64,000 nt of DNA from B10-G9 sp963712165 (GTDB lineage: Bacteria; Chloroflexota; Anaerolineae; Anaerolineales; UBA11858), in NCBI GenBank assembly GCA_963712165.1, contig CAVQGY010000001.1:310001-374000 (forward strand), in the 5' to 3' direction. This document shows, piece by piece, positions 8,332 to 16,665 of the stretch. The stretch's first letter is position 1. Every line of letters starts with the position of its first letter. The notes under the pieces were generated by a model that saw nothing but the letters and a program-made list of their open reading frames with translations, was not told the DNA's origin and did not search any database. Position numbers and translations under genes: made by a program.

Positions 8332-10323
8332 TTGATTTCAGGTCCATCCAGATCCACGAAAGATATCGACCTAATTACGGCCGAGGTCAGCCAGTTGCTG
8401 GATATCTCACCAGATCCTTCTCTGCTGGTTGTCAATGACGGCTTGGATATTATTGCTGTTAATGCCTCATTAGTAGAATTTTCCGGGTACACCCGAGACG
8501 AACTCCTGACCACTCCTCTAGAATCCTTGCTCCCAGGTATCCAGAAAATCTGCGGAGACGAGAGCCAAAACCTCGAACTGCACAGCCTGCAGGGATGTAA
8601 ACTCAATCTTATAAACCGCAGGAAAGGCAAATCTTCCGTCCTGGTCAGGGCCAAGGCCCTGGGTAATATGCGGCGTTATTCAGTTTATCGCCTGGCTCCT
8701 CTTTCATACCCATCAAAAGGTGGAGTGTTCTCCACCTCGAGTTCTGAACAGTACGCGGGTTTGCTGGAATTATTGAATATCTTTTATCAATCCAACCTTG
8801 AAGATGCCTTGAATATCATTCTCAAGGTGGGAAAAGACATGCTTCCAGCTGAGTCATTTGGAATCTATAAGATTGATTCTAATCATCCTCAACTCAAGGC
8901 TGTCATTCTGGATAATCCCTCTGGATTCTTGCCAGAAACCATCTCCACGTCTGATTTCTATTCACATTATATTGCTAGCCAGTTCTCACCTCCCTATAAG
9001 CCTCCCTTGTCTCCTCTGATGGAACGGGCAGCCAAAAAAGGATCCTCTTTTGTGATCTCAGCGCCGCTTGATGATGCCAACACGATTAGCGGTTTGATCG
9101 TCGCCATGGGTTCGGCTGACACTCCCCCTCCAGAAAAACACGAAGCCCTTGAAACCATTAAGCTGCTTGTTGCTGCGACAGAAGGCATATTTAACAATTT
9201 CATCCTGAAGTCAAATCTGAATGATAGGTTGGCCAGTACAACCCTGAAAAAAGTAATCGGCGACACCATCAATAAATATATTCCCGAAGGCATCCTGTAC
9301 CTCAATCCTGACCTGCTCATCCAGCAGGTAAACCCATCTGCAGAGCAAATATTCGGATATGCCGAACAGGAGATCATCAACCGCCACATCGATGATGTCA
9401 TCATCGGAACAGATCGATTGACTCCTGCATTGCAGGATGCCCGCGATAATATTCCCAATCACGATCTCGGACAGCTAGAGATCCATCACCGGGATGGAAG
9501 CGTATTTCCAGCCCTTATCAAAACATTTCCAGTCAGCAGTCCCGGATCAGAAACGATCCAGGGCATCCTGGTTTTTGTCCAGGATATCAGCAAGGAAGAG
9601 AAAGTTCGCATTCAAACCCAACAGCTTGAGCGGCGTGCGTTAGTCGGTCAGATGAATGCAATATTTGCGCACGAGATCCGCAACCCCATAAACAACATCA
9701 CTACAGGCATCCAGCTCCTGGATAAGATCCTGCCCCTTGATTTCAAACAACGTGATGTGCTGAAAGGGATCAGTGATGATTGCGACCGCTTGGCACATAT
9801 CATGGACACTGTTCTCACTTTTTCCAAATCGCAGAGCTACCACCGTAAGCCGCTTGACCTTCCAGCCCTGATCGATCGCATTCTCAATCGCTGGATCCCC
9901 CGCATGAAGCGCACTTCAGTCTCCCATGTGCTTAAAGTCGAGAAAAATGTGCCTTTCGTCCCGGGAGACGATCGCGCGCTGGCTCAGGTCTTTAACAACT
10001 TGATCAGCAATGCAGTCAGGGCCATGGAAGATACAGGCGGGGGTGTTCTATCGGTCCGAATCAAGCGCATCCAAAAAACATCTGGCGCGCCTGGAGTTCA
10101 AATTGACGTGCTCGATACTGGACCCGGCATTCTACCCGAGGTCAGGGACCGCATCTTTGAGCCATTTTTCACTACCAAACCTGATGGGACAGGCCTTGGC
10201 CTTTCCATCTCAAAACAGATCATAACCATGCATGAGGGTACAATAACATTAGAACCCCTCCCGGAAGGAACTTCATTTCAAATTATCCTCCCCGGAGTTG
10301 ATCAGAAGGAGTCCAGTGAATGA
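8332..10323 (+). CDS. PAS-GAF-PAS sensor histidine kinase
   Basis: A 663-residue cytoplasmic kinase without transmembrane segments. Order: PAS (about 20-110), GAF-like sensor (about 145-295), second PAS (about 310-425), HisKA with phospho-acceptor His447 in AHEIRNPIN, and HATPase_c with N, G1 (DTGPGI) and G2 (GTGLGLS) boxes. The layout resembles NtrB-type kinases that work with sigma-54 activators. Translation probably starts at TTG 8332, behind an AAGG site, 15 bases after the rpoN stop. Its stop overlaps the activator start (ATGA), so the next gene is almost surely its partner. The sensed signal is unknown. Confidence 0.9.
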   Translation: MISGPSRSTKDIDLITAEVSQLLDISPDPSLLVVNDGLDIIAVNASLVEFSGYTRDELLTTPLESLLPGIQKICGDESQNLELHSLQGCKLNLINRRKGKSSVLVRAKALGNMRRYSVYRLAPLSYPSKGGVFSTSSSEQYAGLLELLNIFYQSNLEDALNIILKVGKDMLPAESFGIYKIDSNHPQLKAVILDNPSGFLPETISTSDFYSHYIASQFSPPYKPPLSPLMERAAKKGSSFVISAPLDDANTISGLIVAMGSADTPPPEKHEALETIKLLVAATEGIFNNFILKSNLNDRLASTTLKKVIGDTINKYIPEGILYLNPDLLIQQVNPSAEQIFGYAEQEIINRHIDDVIIGTDRLTPALQDARDNIPNHDLGQLEIHHRDGSVFPALIKTFPVSSPGSETIQGILVFVQDISKEEKVRIQTQQLERRALVGQMNAIFAHEIRNPINNITTGIQLLDKILPLDFKQRDVLKGISDDCDRLAHIMDTVLTFSKSQSYHRKPLDLPALIDRILNRWIPRMKRTSVSHVLKVEKNVPFVPGDDRALAQVFNNLISNAVRAMEDTGGGVLSVRIKRIQKTSGAPGVQIDVLDTGPGILPEVRDRIFEPFFTTKPDGTGLGLSISKQIITMHEGTITLEPLPEGTSFQIILPGVDQKESSE

Positions 10324-11489
10324 CAGCAACCATCTTGCTTGTGGATGATGAAAAGAATGCCCGAAATAATATTGGCAGTTATCTTGAATCGGAAGGATAT
10401 GAAGTCCTCTTGGCAGCTGACTTAAAGACTGCCCGGGCACATCTGACTGCCCAGGCAGCTGATATTGTCCTCCTTGATGTTCAGCTCCCGGATGGATACG
10501 GCCCCGATTTGCTGGCCGAGACCGCCAATCTACCATTCCGCCCCCCCATCATCATGATTACCGCTCACGGAAAGATTGATATGGCAGTGGAGGCCATGAA
10601 AAATGGGGCGCACGACTTCATTCAGAAACCCATCAAGTTTGACCGGCTGGAACAGAGCATCAAGCGGGCCCAAGATATTGTCGAAATGCGCGAAGAATTG
10701 AACCATTTCAGGCGGTCTCAGCGCGAAGCCCTGGACTCGATTGTCATCAATTCCGATATCATGCGTGATGTTTTCACTGAAGCCCAGCGCGCTGCCAAGC
10801 GGTCCACATCGATCCTCATTTCCGGTGAAACAGGCACGGGCAAGGAAGTGCTTGCCAGGGCAATACACCTCATGGGTCCAAGAAGCGATAAACCCTTTAT
10901 TGATATCAATTGCGCCGCTGTCCAAAACACGATGCTGGAATCTGAGCTGTTCGGCTATGAAGCTGGAGCCTTTACCGGTGCCCAGAAGCGCAAACGAGGA
11001 CTGATGGAGGTCGCCGATGAAGGCATCCTCTTCCTGGATGAGATTTCCTCCATGTCAGCGGAAATGCAGGCAAAGATTCTCCGCGCCCTGGAGGAGCGTT
11101 CATTCCGACGGGTAGGCAGCACATCTTCTATCAAAATTGACGTCCAGATCCTGGCCGCATCGAATAGGAACCTGTTGGAACTGATAGAAAATGGTCAATT
11201 TCGTGAGGACCTCTTCTACCGATTGAAGGTTATCAATATTGAAATCCCCCCTCTTCGGGATCATCCCGAGGATATTCCTGGATTAGCAGGGCATTTTATC
11301 AAAACCAATAATCCCAAAATGGGGTTAAATATTGAAAATATGACACCAGCTGCATTAGAGTTGTTAAAGGATTATTCCTGGCCAGGTAATATTCGCGAAC
11401 TACGTAACGTCATAGAAAGAGCTATGATCTTCTGCGATGAAGCAACCATCGATGTTAACCACCTACCGGCAGAACTCAAGCCCTCTTGA
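10320..11489 (+). CDS. NtrC-family sigma-54 activator lacking a DNA-binding domain
   Basis: Receiver domain (1-118, phospho-acceptor Asp near 54 in LLDVQLPDG) followed by an AAA+ sigma-54 interaction domain: Walker A GETGTGKE, the GAFTGA loop near residue 217 that contacts RpoN, Walker B ILFLDEIS, and the arginine-finger region. The protein stops at residue 389, right after the AAA+ lid, so the Fis-type HTH that NtrC relatives carry after about residue 400 is absent. Such activators (Helicobacter FlgR, Chlamydia CtcC) work from solution. The ATGA overlap with the kinase marks it as the cognate regulator, probably acting on the rpoN promoter and on others elsewhere. Confidence 0.92.
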   Translation: MTATILLVDDEKNARNNIGSYLESEGYEVLLAADLKTARAHLTAQAADIVLLDVQLPDGYGPDLLAETANLPFRPPIIMITAHGKIDMAVEAMKNGAHDFIQKPIKFDRLEQSIKRAQDIVEMREELNHFRRSQREALDSIVINSDIMRDVFTEAQRAAKRSTSILISGETGTGKEVLARAIHLMGPRSDKPFIDINCAAVQNTMLESELFGYEAGAFTGAQKRKRGLMEVADEGILFLDEISSMSAEMQAKILRALEERSFRRVGSTSSIKIDVQILAASNRNLLELIENGQFREDLFYRLKVINIEIPPLRDHPEDIPGLAGHFIKTNNPKMGLNIENMTPAALELLKDYSWPGNIRELRNVIERAMIFCDEATIDVNHLPAELKPS

Positions 11490-11518
11490 TGATTATTTGG
11501 GATGCGAGGTAATTTTTT

Positions 11519-12655
11519 ATGTTAAAAAAATATCGGTTGATGATCCTGGTAATTATCGGGTTGATGATCTTTGGGCTGTCCAGTACCGCATCTGCAGCTG
11601 GTTCAGAAAACGATGACCGCCCGCTTTGTCTCCCAGGACAGTTCTTCGATCTCACCCAAGACTGCAACCCCTACGGGCCTACTGCTTATATCCTGGAGAT
11701 GGCGGAGAAGGGATTCACTTTCCCTGAAACCCCATTACCTGTTCAATCACCAGATCCCACATTGACTGAAGTTGATTTTTTATATGCTTATGTCATCCCG
11801 GAAAGGGCCCCGATATATCGCACTCTAACAGATGCGATCGAAAAAAATAACAGCAATGTCATTCAGCGCACTACACGAGGATTCACTTACGTTTCCATCT
11901 CGCGCACCGCTTCCAGTAACGGCCAACATTATTATTTTAACGGCGTAGGCTGGCTGAATGGAAAGGACCTGTTATTTAACAAGCCTTCACCATTCCAGGG
12001 AGTTGAATTCTTACGAACGCCTGAACATGAATTCGGCTGGATCCTATCCAAGGTGGAGACCAAGCGCACACCAGGTTATGAAAATGATGACTATACGGGC
12101 CGCTATCTTGAGTACCTGGAAATGGTCCAGATCTACGATATTGTCACAGTGGATGAATGGGATTGGTATATGGTTGGTCCAGATGAATGGCTGATCCAAA
12201 GAACAGTCGCCATAGTATCTCCCAGAAGCGATCCCCCCGAAGGCCTGCCCTGGACCCGCTGGATCGAGGTAAATCTATTTGAACAAACCCTGGCCGTCTA
12301 CGAGGATAATCAACTGGTCTTCGCAACAATGGTCGCTAGCGGCAAGGCGCCTCTCTTCACCTATCCAGGTATATTCAAAATCGAGGAAAAACTTGACCTC
12401 ACCGGTATGCGCTGGCTGGCCGGGGAGGATATATCCTATAATCTTCAAGATGTACCCTGGACCATGTACTTCGATCAAGAACGAGCTTTCCACGGCGCCT
12501 ACTGGCGAGCTAGCCTGGGATATCCTCAATCACACGGCTGCGTCAATTTATCTGTTGGTGATTCCCATTGGCTCTACAACTGGGCGGAATTAGGTGATAA
12601 TGTCTACGTCTTTGACCCATCTGGAAAAACGCCACTCTCAGAAGCAGACCGTTAG
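11519..12655 (+). CDS. L,D-transpeptidase (YkuD family), exported
   Basis: A 378-residue exported protein with a Sec-type signal (hydrophobic core residues 9-23, then an ASAAG-like cleavage region). The N-terminal 230 residues have no clear domain. The C-terminal YkuD domain (about 240-370) contains the catalytic SHGCVNL motif, with nucleophile Cys and partner His. The family forms 3-3 peptidoglycan crosslinks or links proteins to peptidoglycan. It lies 30 bases after the sigma-54 activator and could belong to that operon, which would tie the regulon to the cell envelope. A strong bidirectional terminator follows. Confidence 0.9.
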   Translation: MLKKYRLMILVIIGLMIFGLSSTASAAGSENDDRPLCLPGQFFDLTQDCNPYGPTAYILEMAEKGFTFPETPLPVQSPDPTLTEVDFLYAYVIPERAPIYRTLTDAIEKNNSNVIQRTTRGFTYVSISRTASSNGQHYYFNGVGWLNGKDLLFNKPSPFQGVEFLRTPEHEFGWILSKVETKRTPGYENDDYTGRYLEYLEMVQIYDIVTVDEWDWYMVGPDEWLIQRTVAIVSPRSDPPEGLPWTRWIEVNLFEQTLAVYEDNQLVFATMVASGKAPLFTYPGIFKIEEKLDLTGMRWLAGEDISYNLQDVPWTMYFDQERAFHGAYWRASLGYPQSHGCVNLSVGDSHWLYNWAELGDNVYVFDPSGKTPLSEADR

Positions 12656-12675
12656 CTGCTTATCCCCTTGAATTC

Positions 12676-12705
12676 AAAAAGCGAGGCTGCGCCTCGCTTT
12701 TTTGA
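12676..12705. terminator. bidirectional rho-independent terminator
   Basis: A 12-bp stem AAAAAGCGAGGC / GCCTCGCTTTTT around a TGC loop, flanked by A- and T-runs, sits between the convergent L,D-transpeptidase and Flp pilin genes and can serve both strands. Confidence 0.92.
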
Positions 12706-12736
12706 TGATAAATAAGAATTACTTGGAAAAAATAAT

Positions 12737-12877
12737 CTAGGGGATCTGATCTATGATATTGCTGTATACGTCTGCTAACTCAGTGCCGTAGATTGAAAGA
12801 ATAATGATCATTACTATGGCCACCAACAGCAAGATCAGGGAATATTCAACCAGACCCTGGCCATTCTCTTTGCTCAT
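12737..12877 (-). CDS. Flp-type prepilin
   Basis: A 46-residue type IVb pilin precursor, shorter than many gene-calling cut-offs. It has a short charged leader ending in Gly8 (processing expected after Gly6 or Gly8), the Glu five residues on (Glu11), and then about 20 hydrophobic residues (SLILLLVAIVMIIIL). The motif GQGLVEYSLI is typical of Flp/Fap pilins. GAGGAGG precedes the ATG at good spacing, and the gene begins two bases after the methyltransferase stop. CpaF, the ATPase of the same pilus class, is encoded at 27.8-29.1 kb; the other tad genes are not in this window. Confidence 0.88.
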   Translation of the reverse strand: MSKENGQGLVEYSLILLLVAIVMIIILSIYGTELADVYSNIIDQIP

Positions 12878-12878
12878 T

Positions 12879-14081
12879 TCAAACCTCCTCATCATCCACA
12901 CGAATGGCAAACCCCTTGAGGTAAGTTCCTTCCGGGAACCTCAAGTTGACAGAGTGGTCCATACTTTGTCCCATATGTAACTGTATTCTAGCATTAACTT
13001 TGGCATCTCGAGCAGCACCTGACAAAACTCTTAAGAAGAGTTCTCTGCTTATCCCTCCTGAACAGGAAAAGGTGGCTAATAAGCCCCCCGGATTTAACAA
13101 TTTCATCGCCAGCAAATTGATGTCTTTGTATCCCCGGGCAGCTCTCTGCGCCAGGGAAGCAGTTGGGGCGAATTTTGGGGGATCAAGAACGATCACATCA
13201 AAACTCATGGCCCGATCCCGAAACTCCCTTAAGATTTGAAAAACATCTCCCTGGATATATTCGATCTTATTATCAGCCAATTCATTTGATTGAAATTGTT
13301 TTTTTGCCAGGTCGAGAGCCTCAGCTGAGTTATCCAATAGTGTGGCCGCGGCTGCACCATGCCGCAGCGCCTGCAGGGAGAACCCACCTGAATAGGAAAA
13401 ACAATCCAGTACTGTGAGGCCATCACATTGGGCTCCAACCCATTCTCTGTTTAAACGTTGATCCAGATATGCCCCGGTCTTATGCCCATTACGACAATCG
13501 ATCCAGTAGTTAACTCCATTGTCCTCTATGGTCAGTAAATCGTCCGGCACTTTTCCATATAATATTCCCGTTCGTTGTTCCAACCCTTCCAGCTCCCGCA
13601 CTTCAACATCTGAGCGTTCATAGATACCGGCAGGCTTGACCAGGCTGGCAAGCTGCCTGATGATTTCTTCTTTCCAAAACTCAATCCCCGCGCTCAGGAC
13701 CTGAACGACCAGGACATCACCATACTGATCTACAATAAGTCCGGGAATTCCATCGGATTCGGCATGCACCAGGCGCCGCATTGGATGAGCATATCCAATT
13801 TTGTCCCTATAAGATATCGACCTCTCAAGTCGATTGTGAAAGAATTCCTTGTCGATTATTCGATCTTGATCCCAGCTCCAGATCCGCGCCCTGATCTGGG
13901 ATGTGGGACTGTAAGCTCCCCAGGCCAGGAATTCTCCCTGGTAATTTGTGATCTCAACTGTCGAGCCTGGCTCAGGATCACCTTCCAGATCACCAATAGC
14001 GCCCGAGAATATCCAGGGGTGACGCTGCAAAACTGGTTTCTCGCGATCAACCTTGAGAATAAGGCGCGCTGTTCTGCTCAT
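12879..14081 (-). CDS. class I SAM-dependent rRNA methyltransferase (RlmI-like)
   Basis: A 400-residue protein with an N-terminal PUA domain (about 1-85), a central EEHEE-like region, and a Rossmann methyltransferase domain. Motif I is LDCFSYSGGFS near 220 and motif IV is LDPPKF near 300, with a conserved Cys in TFSCSGG near 350. Relatives make 5-methylcytosine in 23S rRNA (RlmI, m5C1962). The start codon overlaps the ligA stop (TGATG), so the two are translationally coupled. The same message could continue into the pilin gene. Confidence 0.9.
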   Translation of the reverse strand: MSRTARLILKVDREKPVLQRHPWIFSGAIGDLEGDPEPGSTVEITNYQGEFLAWGAYSPTSQIRARIWSWDQDRIIDKEFFHNRLERSISYRDKIGYAHPMRRLVHAESDGIPGLIVDQYGDVLVVQVLSAGIEFWKEEIIRQLASLVKPAGIYERSDVEVRELEGLEQRTGILYGKVPDDLLTIEDNGVNYWIDCRNGHKTGAYLDQRLNREWVGAQCDGLTVLDCFSYSGGFSLQALRHGAAAATLLDNSAEALDLAKKQFQSNELADNKIEYIQGDVFQILREFRDRAMSFDVIVLDPPKFAPTASLAQRAARGYKDINLLAMKLLNPGGLLATFSCSGGISRELFLRVLSGAARDAKVNARIQLHMGQSMDHSVNLRFPEGTYLKGFAIRVDDEEV

Positions 14082-16126
14082 CAGCTACCTTCAACATCCT
14101 CTCCAGAGGATATCAAATCCTCCAGATCCTTCTCTGCCAGGATAGGGATTCCCAGCTCCTGGGCTTTGGAATATTTCGACCCTGGATCCTGGCCGAGAAT
14201 CAGGTAGTCTGTTTTTGAGCTGACCGATCCAGTGATTTTTCCTCCCAACCCAATCAATAATTCCTTTAAGGCATCCCGAGAGTAGCCTTCCAGCTTACCG
14301 GTAAGAACAAAGACCTTGCCCTGAAGAGGTTTTGGCCGTTCCGCATTCTCAGGGTCAACCCGGACTTCCGGCCAGACATCCTGCTCCTTTAGCCCTTCTA
14401 GGACGCGTTGATTCCCATCAAGCTCAAACCAATCCAGAATTGCCTGGGCGATATTGGGTCCGATACCCGGGATATTTTCGAGATCAGCCAGCCCGGAAGC
14501 TCTTAACGCATCTATGCTTCCAAAGTGATCCGCCAGCGTCCCAGCCACCACTTCTCCAACTCCTCGAATACCCAGGGCAGTGATCAGCCTTGCCAAAGAC
14601 TGGTCTTTTGATTGCCGGATGGCATCCAATAGATTTTCGGCCTTCTTCTCCCCAAATCCTTCCAACACAAGCAAATCTTCCTTTTTTAACCCATACAAAT
14701 CAGAGACATTTCTAACCAAGCCTTCCCGAGCCAGCTGCTCAACGATTTTAATTCCCAGTCCGACGATATCCATGGCAGGCCTGGATACAAAGTGCTCGAT
14801 ATTCCTGATCAACTGTGCTTCACAACCCGCATTCACACAATACCAGGCCACTTCGCCTTCGAAATGTTCCACTGGCTCATCACACACTGGACAGCTTTCT
14901 GGCGGATGATATTTCCTTTCCTCGCCAGACCGCAAGTCTAGAACCGGACCCATCACGTAGGGAATGACCTCTCCCGCCCGCTTGACCATCACCCTATCCC
15001 CCACCCGGATATCCTTCTCTTTTATAAAATCGAAATTGTGAAGTGTTGCTTGCCTCACCGTCACACCACCAATCTCCACAGGCGCAAGGACAGCGTAGGG
15101 AGTGAGCACACCAGTGCGGCCGACATTGGTTTTGATATCTTCAAGACGAGTTGTCACAACCTGGGCAGGGAATTTATAAGCAATCGCACCTCGCGGCGCC
15201 TTCCCCACAACTCCCAATTCTTCAGTTAAAGCCAGGTCATTGAGCTTGACTACCACCCCATCAATTTCATAATCAAGGGTTTCCCTTAACTGGTCCCACT
15301 TATTCAGAAGTTCGATGACTTCCTCCAGCGTCTGGCAAAAATCGAAATCAGGGACCGGGAAACCCATCATTCTCAGGAATTCCAGGGCGCCAAGCTGGGT
15401 TGCCGGGAGCGGATCTGAGCTATCAACCACCTGGTAAACGAGGAGGGTGAGCGGCCTTTTTGCTGTTAGAGAGGAATCCAGCTGCCGCAGTGAACCAGCG
15501 GCAGTATTCCGGGGATTGACATAGGTTTTTTCACCCCTTTCCTCCAGCTTCTTGTTCAAATTATCGAAATCTGATAGCTTGATGAAGGCTTCTCCCCTCA
15601 CTACCAATCTGGCTGGGGCCGCTCGCCCATCAGGGTCCTGGGGAATTCTCAAAGGAAGTGAGCGGATCGTTCTCAGGTTTTCTGTAATTTCCTCTCCTGC
15701 CAGGCTGTTCCCTCGGGTGGCCCCGCGGACAAAAATACCCGACTCATAATGGAGCACAACCGTTAACCCATCCAGCTTGGGCTCCAGGGTATAAGCAGAC
15801 TGGTTCACGCGGTTATCCAGCTTGAGGATCCGTTCCCGCCAGGCAAGCAGTTCTTCAGGAGAAAATGCATTATCAAGACTCAAGATCGGCGCAGGATGAT
15901 CCAGCCTGCCGAAGGATTCAGAAGGTTCGGTTCCTGCTCTTTGAGTTGGGGAATCCGCTGTTCTATATTCCGGATATCTACCCTCCAGCTCTACCAGTTC
16001 CCTATAAAGCCGGTCAAATTCATGGTCACTGATGACTGGATCGTTGAGAATATAGTAGCGGTAATTATGAAAGCGGAGCTGTTCCTGGAGCTCCTGGAGA
16101 CGGGTTATATCTATTGATGAAACCAT
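14081..16126 (-). CDS. ligA: NAD-dependent DNA ligase
   Basis: Seals nicks in DNA using NAD+, for replication and repair. The 681-residue protein shows the full domain order: Ia, adenylation domain with the AMP-accepting Lys in EPKLDGLTV near residue 120, OB fold, a four-Cys zinc finger (CPVC ... CVNAGC near 410-430), helix-hairpin-helix repeats (480-580) and a C-terminal BRCT domain (about 600-680). There is no ribosome site before the ATG, but a TATAAT on the minus strand lies 7-12 bases upstream, suggesting a leaderless or near-leaderless message. Confidence 0.97.
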   Translation of the reverse strand: MVSSIDITRLQELQEQLRFHNYRYYILNDPVISDHEFDRLYRELVELEGRYPEYRTADSPTQRAGTEPSESFGRLDHPAPILSLDNAFSPEELLAWRERILKLDNRVNQSAYTLEPKLDGLTVVLHYESGIFVRGATRGNSLAGEEITENLRTIRSLPLRIPQDPDGRAAPARLVVRGEAFIKLSDFDNLNKKLEERGEKTYVNPRNTAAGSLRQLDSSLTAKRPLTLLVYQVVDSSDPLPATQLGALEFLRMMGFPVPDFDFCQTLEEVIELLNKWDQLRETLDYEIDGVVVKLNDLALTEELGVVGKAPRGAIAYKFPAQVVTTRLEDIKTNVGRTGVLTPYAVLAPVEIGGVTVRQATLHNFDFIKEKDIRVGDRVMVKRAGEVIPYVMGPVLDLRSGEERKYHPPESCPVCDEPVEHFEGEVAWYCVNAGCEAQLIRNIEHFVSRPAMDIVGLGIKIVEQLAREGLVRNVSDLYGLKKEDLLVLEGFGEKKAENLLDAIRQSKDQSLARLITALGIRGVGEVVAGTLADHFGSIDALRASGLADLENIPGIGPNIAQAILDWFELDGNQRVLEGLKEQDVWPEVRVDPENAERPKPLQGKVFVLTGKLEGYSRDALKELLIGLGGKITGSVSSKTDYLILGQDPGSKYSKAQELGIPILAEKDLEDLISSGEDVEGS

Positions 16127-16132
16127 AAACCA

Positions 16133-16138
16133 ATTATA
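16133..16138 (-). promoter_or_regulatory. candidate -10 element for leaderless ligA message
   Basis: Minus-strand TATAAT ends seven bases before the ligA ATG, which would put the start of transcription at or next to the start codon. No good -35 is visible at 16-18 bases upstream, so confidence is limited. Confidence 0.35.
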
Positions 16139-16185
16139 GCGTATAACATTATGGACAGCCTATCTGCCTGAAGGTGCGGACCAGG

Positions 16186-16213
16186 TTGGTGAGTAGCGGG
16201 AAATTGGTATAAT
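16186..16213 (+). promoter_or_regulatory. sigma-70-type promoter for the DUF2207/radical SAM cluster
   Basis: TTGGTG (16186-16191), a 16-base spacer and a perfect TATAAT (16208-16213) face the accessory cluster. Transcription would start near 16220, giving a leader of about 70 bases before the small membrane protein. Confidence 0.6.
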
Positions 16214-16291
16214 AATAGTTGGGTGCCTACCCAGCTAGTGTTCGATGGCGGCCAAAAATAAAATACATTATAAATCTAACAAGGAGCATTC

Positions 16292-16648
16292 ATGCCGGCT
16301 GGAAAAATCATCGCCTATATCTCAGCTGCTCTCTTTATCGGCCTGGGAGCACTATTCATTTTAAGCGCATTTGGATCCACACCCCAACCCCAGAATATCC
16401 TCACCGGGATCATCCTGGTGGTGATCGGTTTTGGGTTGATAATCTTAGCCAGCAGGAAAAAACCTGGCGAACAGGAAATTAAGTATGAGCTCGACCTTTC
16501 CGGGGATGTGAATCTCGATACCTTGGCCTGCAAAGCCTGCGGCGGCCAATTGAGTTCGGATAATATATCCATGATCGCCGGCGCACCGGTAGTATCCTGT
16601 CCATTTTGCGAGACCAGTTATCAGCTTACTGAAGAACCCAAGTGGTAG
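16292..16648 (+). CDS. small membrane protein with C-terminal zinc ribbon
   Basis: A 118-residue protein with two predicted membrane helices (about 5-27 and 37-54), a basic RKK boundary, and a cytoplasmic tail carrying CxxC pairs (CKAC near 81 and CPFC near 106) that fit a zinc ribbon. No family was recognised with confidence. It opens the cluster and lies 17 bases from the DUF2207 start, so it is probably co-transcribed and may work with that membrane protein. Confidence 0.8.
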   Translation: MPAGKIIAYISAALFIGLGALFILSAFGSTPQPQNILTGIILVVIGFGLIILASRKKPGEQEIKYELDLSGDVNLDTLACKACGGQLSSDNISMIAGAPVVSCPFCETSYQLTEEPKW

Positions 16649-16665
16649 ATATAGAAAGGGTAATT

